From NCBI RefSeq assembly GCF_000204055.1, contig NW_006768778.1, forward strand, positions 1,563,789 through 1,627,788: a DNA stretch of 64,000 nucleotides, given 5' to 3'. The number at the start of each line of letters is the position of its first letter. Position 1 is the first letter of the stretch. This document shows, piece after piece, positions 1-12,239 of this stretch. Both the position numbers and the translations under genes were made by a program. The notes beneath the pieces were generated by a model. The model was not told the DNA's origin, did not search any database, and worked only from the letters and a program-made list of their open reading frames with translations. This stretch comes from Melampsora larici-populina 98AG31. Taxonomy: Eukaryota > Basidiomycota > Pucciniomycetes > Pucciniales > Melampsoraceae.

Positions 1-3000
1 AGGTTGAAGACATTGGGGCGGATGATGGATTCTTGAGATAATATATTGTTCGGATTACTGGGACAGACTCCAGGTTGAAGTTATTAGAATGGGTATATTG
101 ATGTTATGGTAATGAATTGGAAATTATTTTGTCAGGACTAAGGAATATGGTTACTGAGGTTGCGTTAGAGTTTTTTTGAAAAATTGGGAATAAGACTATT
201 ATCATAAGTGTTAAGGTCGGAGAGCGGAAAATTATGTGGAAGACAATCCAAGTTGGTACTGGACGGCAAAGGAGTAATTATGAGGTGGAAGGTATTGGTA
301 AAGAAAAGATAAAATTAAATATAAACACAAGAATAAAATAAAAATACAACACAGCAATAAAATTAAATATAGAACAAAATGTAAATATATAAATATGATA
401 ACAAACAACAAATGGGGTAAAAGGGAATGGAATTAGGACTGGGATCTCAGATTTAATTTGGGGGAGGAAGTTTATGGTTGATGTAGGAGTTGGGGTCTTT
501 ATGCAAGTTGGGGGAGGTGGTTCAAGTTTTATTTCAGGAGTGTTATTTTTTATATAAGTTGGGGAGCAGATTGAAATTGCAGGAACTTTTCATCTAAGTT
601 GGGGGAGGTGGTCATGAATCTTCTATTTTAGCATGCATATCTTCATTTCAGGAATATTCTGCAGCGCTGCGGACAGCGTGGAAGTTGGGGGAGGATGTGG
701 TAATCAAAATATCTGCGCTAAGAAACTGTGAATTGTGGAATACTCAGTTTGAGTGTTTTTCAAGATCACCACCTATCAATCAAATTAACTCCAATCTTCT
801 TAAACTCAATCAATTTCCTTTAATTATATAATCTTTAAACTCTCATTAAAACAAAACAACAACAAACTTTATAACTCTTCTGCTTCATTTTTACACTATC
901 TTAAAGTGTTGGATTTTTATTGGATCCCATTTACTTTGTTTAAAATAATTCAATTTTGATAAAGTCACATAACTTACAATAACAAGCAAAAATAATTAAA
1001 CCAAAAAATCTAGATATCTAAATACAAATCTTTCAATTATACAATCTAATGATCCTTCATCTTGTTCAGTAACTTCACCATCTTCAAGCATTTCCAACTT
1101 ATCTACAGATGCACCAATGACTGATTGAAAAAATCGAAATCATACATATTAACCGAGAACCATCAATTCGAACAAAACTGGACAAAACCTCCACTTGCTG
1201 CTTGAAAAATTGTGAGTTTTGAGCAGCCAAGGTTTTGGACTTCCGACAGGCTGTTGCTCGTCTTCTCATCATCTCAATTGAATGGGAATCAATGTTTCAT
1301 TCAACTGGAACTTTTCAAAAACAATGGGGTACTCCTTCATACAACATGCGATAAACACTCAAATTATCCAAATCGGCTCATAACACTTTCAGTTCCTGTC
1401 AAACAAGCAAACATGCCATTCAATGAAATCTCAATATCTCCAATTCTTCATTAGTCTGGTTAGTAAGCTATAACTTTTTTCTTTGTTTTTCTTCATAATA
1501 AGTGATCAAACGGCAACTTTTTCATCCATCACAAATGATTTTATCTTTTACTGACTTGCTCTCTTGTTTATACTAGGAAATTAGAATTGTGGTAAGCTTT
1601 TCCCTCATAACATTATACGCAATTCAACATCTTTAATATAGCTTATTCTACTGTTATGTAGACTTGGTCAAACGAAGTGGAATCATGAATTCAATAATTA
1701 CACCCATGGAACATGCATTTCCAAACAATGACGTCAGTTGTTAGTTTGCCTTGAACTTCTTGAGATTTATTAAAACTCATTTGTTTTTTTCCTTTTTCAA
1801 CAACTATTTACGACCACTGCTTGAAGGGTCCAGGACCAAAAATCCGCAATCAACCATTCAACCTACCTACCGCCATCGAACGCAAGACGAACGACCCAAG
1901 GGAGTTTGAAGCAGCCAAAAAAGAGAAGCCACATCTAACGCTTCAATCTCATCAATCCCCCTTACGATTGCATACCAAAAAGAATCTATACAGAGCAAAT
2001 CATGATATGAACGTCATATTCTGAAACTTTGCATCAGTATTGATCGATTCACTCGATACATTTATTGTCTTTCAAGATCGAGATCAATTTTGAAGAGCTA
2101 CTTGACAAATCCTCAATACTGTACCTAACTTCAATGTGTGATTCACCTGTTCAAGTTTTGAAAACTCCATTCAGGTGTTGGGTGGACTTGGCATGGTCAT
2201 TTAGAATCAACTTGACTCACTTGTTTGATCTTGTAGGTTGGTCTAGCAATCCTTCCTTAGTATATTCTCACTCAAGCTTACCGTTCTGAATTCAGTCTTC
2301 TCAATCGCATCACTCCGTTGATTGCTATCTACAAGGATTCTAATACACTTCAGGGCCTCAAAAGATATGTTTGCTGTGATGTAATCACTTTTCACAGTCT
2401 GTAACTCTGTCAATCAATTTTTTTGTCTCAACAGTGGACATAGCTGAGTTACTGAGGGATTTGACTCCTTATTCAAATTCGATTCATGATTTGATCAAGC
2501 TCATGATCTGCTATATCAATATATCATCAATTGTGGTACATCTTGTGAACTTTGTAACGTAAGTCAGAATGAATCATATCAAAGTTGTAGTCAAAACATG
2601 ACATCTGCTGATATGTCGTTTTAGGCTCGATTATCATGCTTATTCAAGTCTACAAACAATGTTGCAAATCAAGTCCAGAAGAAGAACGAGGGGATCCATC
2701 ACTTTTTGCATCAAGAACGGTGGCCTTGAGCACATCAGGACGATCTCCAAGCCATCAAACATACAACAACAATCAATCGAAGCTCATCTTTTGATTTTGA
2801 CTCGAATCATCATAACACTAAATTGGAGCCCCTTTACTTGCTCTGCTTCTTCAATCTTTGAGTTGAGGCAGATGGGCGATCAAGAAAGCCATCCCATTTA
2901 CAAGAATGTATCAATATGATAATCTATCAATGAAAAAATCCTCATTGAGCTCACAACCTGCTCCACTCACTACTTCACGTGACACCAGCTACAGATGAAG

Positions 3001-3065
3001 TTTTGCTTATTCAGCTTTCTTAAGCCATGCGAATGGAGAGACCCTCCTGATTACTACCTCTTATT
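1..3065. other. AT-rich region without a supportable gene
   Basis: I find no conserved domain, no consistent exon chain and no long open frame on either strand. Short frames such as those near 1212-1454 and 2065-2289 have no recognisable product. The G-rich tracts at 450-700 are listed separately. The right end abuts KDZ element 1 at 3066. It could be old retroelement debris. Confidence 0.5.
450..701 (+). repeat. Cluster of polypurine GTTGGGGGAGG tracts
   Basis: Five tracts of the form (A)AGTTGGGGGAGG or a close variant lie near 453, 505, 556, 597 and 683. The last runs into GATGTGGTAATC. A G-rich polypurine tract immediately before a TGTG sequence is what the 3' LTR boundary of a Ty3/gypsy retroelement looks like. 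A decayed retroelement end is therefore plausible, but no matching second LTR is visible in the window. Confidence 0.35.
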
Positions 3066-3527
3066 CACCTGTAGCACCTGTATGAAGCGACTTAACAACC
3101 GACCATAAAGTGTACGTTATGGTCGGCTGTCAAGCCGAGGCTTTGCAGCAGACCACTCCAGATGATCTGGATCACTATTCACCCACACTATAAGTCCTTC
3201 TGAAACCTTTCCAAAGGTTTTTTTTCGACTTTTACACACTAAATAGACCATTTCCTTCAATTTCTGCGGAAAAAAAATCTGGATCCGGATATATATTTTG
3301 AGCCAAGTCCCCAGATCACACAGAGTGCTCTGGCTCTGGTCCAGAGCAACTCAAATTGATCTGGCTCTGGTCCAGAGCAACTCGAATTGATCTGGCTCCG
3401 GTCCAGAGCCACTCGAATTGATCTGGCTCCGGTCCAGATCAATCCACGTTGGTCTGGCTCCGATCCAGATCAGGTCAAGTTGATCTGAGAGCTTCGCTCA
3501 GATCAATTTGGGACTTTGCTCAGCTGA
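3066..3527 (+). repeat. Left TIR of KDZ element 1
   Basis: This arm is nearly identical to the reverse complement of 13254-13714. The outer part contains a short palindrome-like stretch (CGACCATAAAGTGTACG...TTATGGTCG). The inner part is an array of about five 28-bp units of the type TCTGGCTCCGGTCCAGA, each with dyad symmetry. Subterminal repeats of this kind are usual transposase-binding sites; that role is inferred here. Confidence 0.9.
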
Positions 3528-3790
3528 CCTCGATCAGACCGCGAGTACCTCAGGAGTCAGAACCCTCTGGAAGCCATCGAGTCTTTTGGAGGGTCTTGAT
3601 ATAACACATATGTAATAATCAACAAAACAAATATGTAACAAGTATTCAACACCACTGCTGAGTACCAAGCATCAAAAACAATCAAACATAAACCATCGTT
3701 CACGCCACAATGCAATCCCATCAAATTACAACTCAATCGAACCATTCACAGTCCACCTTCAACACCTTCCAAGCCAACCACCACATCAAC

Positions 3791-6700
3791 CTAAGGTCCG
3801 AGTTCATCTTGCTCATCCCCTTCTTCAGCGCCGTCTCTTCTCACATCCTCATTATCTGCCAAGCCAACGATCTCATTAACCTCGTCTATGATTTCATTCC
3901 CCTCATCCTCGTCATTGGTCTCGTCTCTATCATCATCATCCTCAAGATTTAGAAACATTTCGGCCTCTTCGTCCTCGTCGAGTGGAACCGCCTCAACGAT
4001 ATCTGCTTCTGCACCTGCTGCCCAGGCCACTTTGCTCATCACTGCTAGCTCGGACCATCGCATACCCAATTCATTCTCTTCTTGATCAGTAAGCTGACAA
4101 TATGTTTTTGTACATGACAAAAGATCCCGCATTTCACAGTTCCAGCAAATCATTAACCGTGCATGGTCTTGTTTGATCCGTGAATACAGAGCCTGAAGAA
4201 CTTTCTTACTCTTCTTCAATCGCGCAGTCGGGATTCTCAGTTTAGAACAAACAACATCCACAATCCATTTATTTGTCTCGCTTTCCGGATTATCATCTGT
4301 AGTGGGGGCCACAACAAAAGGTCAGTATCTGTTTTTAACATATCTCAAGTCATATGTACCTATCAATTCAACAGCTGTCTTGAGAGCTGACAACTTCTCT
4401 TGCATTTTGAATGCCCAATTGATTGCATGCCTACACTCTCGACTGATTCGATGTAGTTCATCACTTGCATGGGTCTTATCCAGGTAAGCACGAATTCCCT
4501 CCTGTGTATCTTTATCAACGGCCCATGGTTGATCTGGATGAGTTAGCTGACCAATGTCCCAAAAACCATCCTGTAGGGATAGTCGTTTCATCTCCTCAAA
4601 TGGTGGGCACAGGATAGGATTGTCCGGGAAATCGTTGTTAAACTTAGTGACATTCCGTTCAAACAAGTTGTATTTAGCTTTCAAAACCGATTGTTTATCT
4701 CGGAGAGTTTTCTTTGTGTGTTGTTGCATACGAGTGCCTTCATATATAATGACAAATCAAAAATAATTAGTGAGCTGGGTAAGTTAGAATCCAGCGCGAA
4801 ATGAACAAACCTTCCCTTTCATCGTTCCTACGTTGCATCTCAAACACATCAACGCGAGCACCATAAAGCTTCGATTTTGACACCCGGATTTGAATCAGCA
4901 ATTTACCCTTTGGTGCTGCAAGAGGAGTACACATGGTTATCATGTGTGTATAGATCTTAATTGTACAAATGAGACACTTGCTTGCTCGACCAGGCATGTC
5001 CCGATAGTGATCACCACCCAGTTGCTCCACAAGCCCATCTATCTCTTCTTCAAGCAGCTGCATGGTCTCTGGTAGAAGGATCAATTTTCGACGTTCTGAA
5101 GCTGATCGAATTTGCTTAGCCTGTACAGCTTGAAGCTCTGCTCTAGATCAACACCATATCAGCACATCAAACAAGCCAGTTTTTGACATCATAACATCAC
5201 TCAACTCTGCCTCTGCATGACGCTCTTCCAGCCGACCTAGTTTAGTCAGCTTTGAAGTCAGAGATTGTGAATTTTCATTCACAATAGCCTGAAGCTGGCA
5301 TTCCCGCTGCTGAGCCCACTGCGCTTTCAGATAATCTTCAGTACAAATCGGATTCCGTGCTCTCAAAAAACGAAGCTTTCCCACGCTCTCATGGAACACT
5401 TTTCGACTTGAGGACAGCCGTTTCTTCAACCATTGTACTACATACAGTCAAATATTGCATTTATAAAGTTTTCAAGCAAGAGATCAAAATCATACGCCTC
5501 TCACATACTTGATTGAGACCTCTTCACCTGGTTTGTATGCTGTGCACGCAGATTCAGAGCACAGAGTCTGTGAGCTTTGGTGGAGTATCTTAGAGCTCCA
5601 ACCAAAGCGGCGAGGCTGGACCAGATCCTCTCCAGCCCCTCCCCGTCAGACAAACCCCAGTCCTCGTTGAGTCGTGGGTTGTACTTCAGCTGACAAGCCC
5701 ACTGGTGGATGTGAGAGTGGAATACACTCGTCCCAAACTTAAGACGACCGGCTGCTCTTTCATCTTGAAAGAAGTTCCTCTGGTTCAGTCGCCAAATAAA
5801 AAGATACAGTTATACAGTAATGAATCAATAATTGTAAGAGATTCCATGAATGTTGTTTGGAAATGAAAAGTGAATACAATATACCTTTATGATGCTTTTC
5901 TCCATATTGCATCCGATGTCGTACAATATTCCAAATCGAGGAGCGTCGACATCTCCATTGACTGTCATCCTGAGGATCCAATCCAGCATGGCAAGCGGAT
6001 AATACCCTCTATGTAACATCTGTAAGTCGCGTTGTTTCAAAGCAGAAAAAGGGAGGGGAATCATTAAACTCACCGTTCGCCAGTTTGCACTAAATTGATG
6101 AATTTAAGCAAATGGTCATGGCGACAAGCCATTCCCATTAATCCGGTTTCATCACAGCCACGCCACGTCTGGCGACCTCTTGTATCATTCGCAGCAGTGT
6201 GTTGAGCACTGCAAGGATCCTAGTACATTAGTTTTAAAGATCGACTATGTTAGTATTTATTGAAGAGAAGACCATAAGTTGAGAGGTTGAGAAACGTGTA
6301 TGTACTCACAATCACCTCCTCCACAGCGCGGCGGCCACGTCGATTTGGAACCGTCTCAAGCCTATCCTTCCAAATCTTCACCTCTGCTGGTGGGATGAAG
6401 AGGGAAGGCAATATGCCAGTTTCACCTCTCCACGCGGCACTTGCCGCTAGGTGTCGTCTTTGCTGGAAGTTTGCATCCAAACATATAACTAAATCTGGCT
6501 CAGTCTCCCTAATGCCCGGAATCTTGGGACCAAAACACGACGGACAGTTGTCAGCAAGCTGTTCTAGACTGGATAACTTCAATGCTCGAGTGGTCATCTC
6601 TTCTTCTAATCGGATCATTTCTCGGTAAACGTCAACGGTTTCGGAAAAACATTTCCTTAGATCGCGAGGCTATCCAGATGGAGGTGATCAGCTCTTAGAT

Positions 6701-7555
6701 ATGTAGTATGTATGTATAATTTTGTAAGCTTACCTGATCACTACCACTAACCAAAAACATCACGTTATGTGCATCTAGGTATTCATCGAGGCATTCCACA
6801 AAAGGAGACAGTCGTACGCTGGAAAATTTCCACAGTATATGGTGGAATCGTAGCAATCGTATGGAAACTGCCGTCCTTGGGAGAGTAGGGGAGGATCCAA
6901 TGTAGCCCATGTTGATTAATCGTACCAAATCCGAAGTACACTTGCAAGACTTGATTGTTAGCTTGGATCGGCCTATGAAATAAAGCATAAGTACTCCACA
7001 GATTTGGTTAAGAAGTAAAACAGAGCCATCAAATTGTTGCTCACCGATGATATCGATCGTATCAATCACAACCTCGTGTATCTTCCAATTTGCACATTTA
7101 CATTCATCGTTCCAGTCGTGATTCCATAATTGAGGGTTTCCCCATTGGAATGTCATCTGACTACAAGGTAAGAATTCATCAAATAACTTGGGGATAACAG
7201 CATTCCATTTGGCTTCTGCACGAAGCGTGCGCTCCTGGTAGGTGACGCTTCGAAAGTATTCAGATCGGTTCATTGGAACAACGTTTGCCGGATCATTTCC
7301 TTCATTTTCTAAGTTGTCACCTGTTATGAGTTCGTCGTACTGTTCATCGTGGTCTACTTCGTCTTCTTGAATCGCATTGCTGGGACCGGCTGTGTTACTA
7401 TTGGGTACAGGATCGTCAGAAAGTGCATTTTTGGATGCTTGAGCCTCGCGATCGATCAAAGTTGCTAATCGCGCCCTAGCAGAACCGGGTGGTCCAGTGT
7501 CAGCCTTCTTCTGACGCTTGATTTTGGGTCGAATCTCTTTGCCAGGAAGGGCCAT
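3791..7555 (-). CDS. KDZ transposase with CxC1 cysteine cluster (element 1)
   Basis: This is the transposase of element 1. The multi-exon gene starts at the ATG ending at 7555 (MALPGKEI). Exons readable in frame include 7045-7555, 6734-6972, 6310-6669, 6074-6219 and 5885-6008, then several more down to the stop at 3791. The first exons hold a cysteine cluster (CKCANW, then KSCKCTSDLVRL), typical of CxC1 domains that precede KDZ cores. The core shows CPSCFGPKIPG, LDANFQQRRH, RGCDETGLMGMACRHD, LYDIGCNMEK, then HQWACQLKYNPR and DGEGLERIWSSL, all hallmarks of KDZ transposases with an RNase-H-like fold. The C-terminal half is long and helical and ends in an acidic tail rich in D and E. Reading is open through all motifs and splice sites are canonical, so the gene looks intact. 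Exact borders of the middle exons are less sure than the family call. Confidence 0.85.
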
Positions 7556-8149
7556 GATGATGGCTTGGAGCACAGTTGAACGAAGTAGTTTATGACAGGA
7601 AGTGTCATGATTCTCAATCAGTCCTTTCATATGTGCATGGTATATCTGCTCCTACATAATCTGATTATCGTAATCGATACTCCCCATTTGAGACTAATTG
7701 GAAGATTAAGCTGTGTAAGCGAAGTGATTGGTGCTTAATTTGAGAAAGGGGTTGGGGATCACCCTTAGATTCCAGGCCTTCCTATCCTGTTTTGATGCCA
7801 AAAGTGAAGTAATTACTTCAGCTATTCAGCATTATCCAAATGGCCTCTATAGCTAATCGTCATGATATTGATAATCTTTGTGGATATTTGAGATCGGTGA
7901 AATATTTGGTTTATATAATTCAAATCATCTGTTGAAGCCCATAGTTTCTTGACTACCTCTTCCTCGAGGACTTATTTGGAGAGACATTGCTTCAATAAAA
8001 GTAACATCTTGAGAAACAAAATGCACAGGTTAGATGAGTTTCCGGATGGTACAGCATGAATCTATAACTGAATCAATATGCTTACTGAAGTGTGATTGAG
8101 GAGTCGAGCTGCAAATATGAAAGGGTAGGGGTCACCATCTTGGAGATAT

Positions 8150-9250
8150 CACTCTAATGAAAATTTTTTGTTTCTCAACTTAATGACACCGTTGAAAATG
8201 TTTAATAATGTTGCAGAATGACTCTACATTCTTGGTGACTTTATTGACATATCTTTCATTCTCAATGATATTTGAGTACCAATTATCAGCTTATGGGGGT
8301 TACTCTTTGAGACACGGTGCTCAAATAAAACTTCTTCAATTTTCAAGTAGCAGTAAAAATTGAACTTGTTTCATGATGGGGAATGTTGAATCTATCAAAT
8401 ATTCAACTTTCTTTGTTTTACTTTTTTTTAGTGGCATTTGCCCTGTTTTGGTGCATTTACCAAGTGTCATTCAGTATTTGAGAGTGAGAAGGTCATATAC
8501 TACATCAAATGACAACCAGTTCTTTCTCCAAAAACAAAACCAATAATAGAGTCATGCTATCCCATCATGGAACAAGTTTAATTTTTGTTCCAACTTGAAA
8601 ATTGCAGAAGTTTTATTTGAGCAGTGTGTCAAAAACTACAACCCCCTCATGTGAGATCAACTGCTGAAATACCAATGAGATTGTGATGAGAATACATGAT
8701 ATATCATGAAAGTCATCAATATTATATAGGAATTTGGTCAGATTTTGGAAATGTTTTAACCAATGCCCCAAGTTGAGAATTGAAAAACTTTCATTGGAGC
8801 AATGTGTTTCCAAATGTAACTCCTACCCTTTGATATTGCGCTTCAACTTGTCAAATCAAATAGAATACTTATCATCTAGAACTTCTCCTCAATTATTGGC
8901 CCTTTCTGGTCCATTTTGAATCTTCGTCAACTGTTACTTTAAGTTGATATTGGATTTTCTTCATTGGAGAAATGTGTCTCAAAATACTGCCCCTAGTCTT
9001 CAAGATTTTCAGCTTGACTCCTCAATTACACTCAATGATAATTCTTATGGTGTGAATCTTGTCATTCAATTAATGAGCCATTCTTGACCATTAGGAAAGT
9101 TATTCAACTTTTACTCCAAGATGAGAATCAAAATACTATTATTGAAGCTTTGCGTCTTGCAATGTGACCCTTACACCTCCAGATTTGCTGCTTTAATGAC
9201 ACTACAATCAATCAAGATGTTTGTCTCGTTAAACTTGTGAATGTTCTATG
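8150..9250. repeat. Degenerate ~175-bp repeats with a large inverted repeat (element 1 intergenic)
   Basis: Units sharing a core like GCAGAAGTTTTATTTGAGCA followed by GTGTC and a CCCCT run recur near 8605, 8775, 8948 and 9130, about 170-180 bp apart. A copy near 8300-8350 is in the opposite orientation. The segments around 8245-8390 and 8548-8690 therefore form a degenerate inverted repeat around a loop of about 160 bp. The block sits between the two divergent genes of element 1, where a shared promoter would be. A related repeat lies at the same place in element 2. Confidence 0.65.
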
Positions 9251-9869
9251 GAGGTTTTTCACCTCATCATCATGCTTTAAAAATAAAACTGGTTAATGAG
9301 TTATGATTGTGATCACACCAAAGATGTGAAAAGTCGTAAAACTAACAAGGTGGACAGTCACCTACTACAGATTGAATACAAGTATGCTACTAACCATTTT
9401 CAAAATTGTAAAATACCCTTAAAGCGCCATAGAATTGCATAGAAGTATGCTACTAACCAGTTCTCATTCATACGTCCTCCACCCCCAGGGTCCAGACTTG
9501 GCCAAACTGTACTGTGAAACACCTGAATGCTTCATCATTTAATTGTCTTCAAAACTTTTGAATCACTTTTACTACTTACTACTTCAACACATTGACTGGA
9601 TCTGCCGACTCGCACGTTCAAACCTGGACTTGTTCAGTTCAACACCCTCTCCTTGTCAATCTTACACTCTGATCCCTCCCTCATCGTCTATCTCCATCTC
9701 GCTCGATATCAATCATCAGAAATTTATACCGTCAATACTCAATACTTCCATCTTTTGTGTTCTCGTCTCAATCCGATTTTGTGCTTCAATTCGACATCAA
9801 TCATCATCCTCAATTCAATACAATCCTCTTCTAATCAATACTGTCCACTCTGTTTTGATATTCTTTACA

Positions 9870-11854
9870 ATGGTCACCAACACACGCGGCAACAGCCGCA
9901 CCACTAGGGCCTCACAGTCCAAGACCACCACGAGTCAACCGCACTCCAACGCCACAAACCGGAAAGCCACAACAAGCAAAAAAAACAAGAAGACACAGAA
10001 TGTGTCTACAGACAACGACGAAGACTCAGACTTTCTTCAAGATCTTGACTTACACGATAACGATGATACAAATGAATCAGACAATTCAGCTCCTGTCAAT
10101 AAAACCACCACCTCAAATGCTAATCGAGTCAATGCGAGAAAGAAAGTTCAAAGAAAGACAGGAAATGAACAATCATCTAACTCTAACAATTCTCAAACGC
10201 TCAACGTTAACAATGGAGTTAGCAACAAAAATGATACTACAAACCCAACACCTGTATTCCGCTCTCGCTTCCCTGGTTTAGAGATGGATACTTTTGAAGA
10301 ATCTCTTGATGATTGGACGGTCGTGGCTCTCCGACAAAACATTGCTAAGCAGGGCTCTACTTTAAGCCGTCCTGCACCCGAGATCGATGCTTTAGTCAAA
10401 ACCATCAGATTGCAATACGAGAAGCGCATGCTGATGGCTGCACTGATGGGAGGTCTTCCTGAAGTGGTTGTCTGGAGCATTGTGTGAGTTTGATTTGGAT
10501 TTCTTGTCTCAAAGTATGATGGAATTACTAACTAATGAATTGATCTTTTTGTTCCAATTGTGGCATAGAGGTGAAGGAGGTAGAAAAGGATACTCAAATT
10601 GTTGGATCCGCTTCCTAGGTTTCTGTAAGCTTGCCCTGGATGAACAGTGTAAGTCTATCTTTCACTTCTAGTACACTCGATCCCTTAGTCATACATTTTT
10701 GTTACAGTACCTCCACGAGCCAATAAGGAAGCTTGGGCCACTCGAAACACGAAGGTTTCCAACATATGGAAGAAGTTCAGTGACAACGAGAAGATGGTCT
10801 TTCGAGACCCGTTTTTTTTTGCTTTAGGTAATCTTCCTGATTTGACTTACATCGAACCGGAAGATGTCTCCGGCGAAGACAAAGAACAAGTTCTCAGCAT
10901 GCATCACCTTGAAGCCGAGTCATCACCCCCAAAGGTTCTTCAGCTTAGCGAGGCCGATCGATTGAAATATCAGCCCATCTTCGACAGGCTTGTGGATGTC
11001 AAAAAATTGCATACGTGTCACGGCCAGCCGGAACCGACGTCGTCTGTAGCTACACTTCAGAAAAGGTCGCTAACTGAGCTAAAGAAAGCTCATCATGACG
11101 TGAGTTAATTCCTGCTGACTCCTACACATCTGCTTTACACTAATATCTCAACACACAGTTCTCGGTTGTTTGTCAACGCTATCAAATCACTTATTACCTC
11201 ACTGCAGTCGGCTGCGGAAGCTTTGAGGGCTGGAGACAGGTCTATTCAAATAATGTACCGTTTGCTGATTGGGCTGCAAAAATCGCAAAAGTCCCAAGTA
11301 AGTTTGCGACTTATATTCATGGGAAGACTGTCAGCAAGGAAATCGAAGGAGCAAAGTTTCAGCAACCTAGCGATGAGCGAAAGACGAGGCTGACACGCGA
11401 GTTAAATTCATTAGTTGGTAAGTCTCACACCTAATTCATACTCCCTCCTATTCAATTCTTGATTGATCTTCAACTTATCTCTGACTTTCTCATTTTCAAT
11501 GCAGATGCTGTCTATAGAGGGAATATCTTCCCAAAAGTGCCAGACCCCGAAGGCGAATTAGAGCTGAGGGGGTGGCCTATTCGCATCATCCAGAAGGAAG
11601 GCAGTCTTTTGTCAAAAGATGCGCTCAAGGCGGGACATCGAAAGGCCAAGGACTCGACTCGACAGTTGTGGCTGAAAGACATTGAAAACAAGAACTTTGT
11701 GATCGAACGGAAACCAGAAGAAGCGGTCGAGAAAACATCAAAAAAAAAGAAGAAATCAAAAAACCCCGCTAGCCCTTCTCGTGACAGCTCGTGTGAAGAA
11801 GAAGAACAACTTACTCAATCACAAGCTCCCAACGAATCTCAAAGAAACGCTTGA
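9870..11854 (+). CDS. KDZ-associated accessory protein B1, HMG-like segment; in-frame TGA
   Basis: This is the second gene of element 1. Exons 9870-10483, 10569-10648, 10708-11099, 11159-11417 and 11505-11854 splice in phase to 564 codons. The start is chosen because the paralogue in element 2 begins the same way (MV[TS][NT]R). After a basic, low-complexity N-terminus comes a conserved block (FRSRFPGLE, then KRMLMAALMGG), next a stretch resembling an HMG box (NCWIRFLGF, then TKVSNIWKKFSDNEKMVF), then LHTCHGQPEPTSSVATLQKR and CQRYQITYYL. I know no function for the family; nucleic-acid binding is inferred from the HMG-like spacing. A TGA at 11852-11854 ends the frame, but the same frame stays open and charged to about 12140, where GTCAGT..TTTTAG would splice to a final GATGATTAG. 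The TGA is probably a nonsense change of an Arg codon. Confidence 0.75.
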
Positions 11855-12239
11855 GGCAGCAATGATCAGGGCTCAAGCGATGATGAACAGTCAAGATCAC
11901 CACACCAAATCCAAGATTCTACCAGGTCTCAGCTGGCCGAAGAGGAGAGACAACAACCTCGTCCTCGCTCAAAGAGAACAATTCCTGATGATTCCTCAGA
12001 AGCTGAATCTGATGTGCAGCGTTTGAATGAACGACACAAACGTAGGCCTCACATCACCAATCAAGTATCCAAAAACGGACGTGAGACTGCTGAAAACCCA
12101 AATGATGATGGTTTGGATGGTTCACCAATGGAGGATGGTCAGTACTCCTTCTTTTTGCCATATGATACCTACCCTTCTCATCTTTTTCATGGCTCTTTTC
12201 TTTTCTCAATTTTTGATATTTTAGATGATTAGATCGGAG

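Noticed and set aside
3290..3520. Regular short repeats resembling a CRISPR array
   Set aside because: The units are palindromic, variable and part of a terminal inverted repeat that recurs at the other end of element 1; there are no unique spacers and the genome is eukaryotic.
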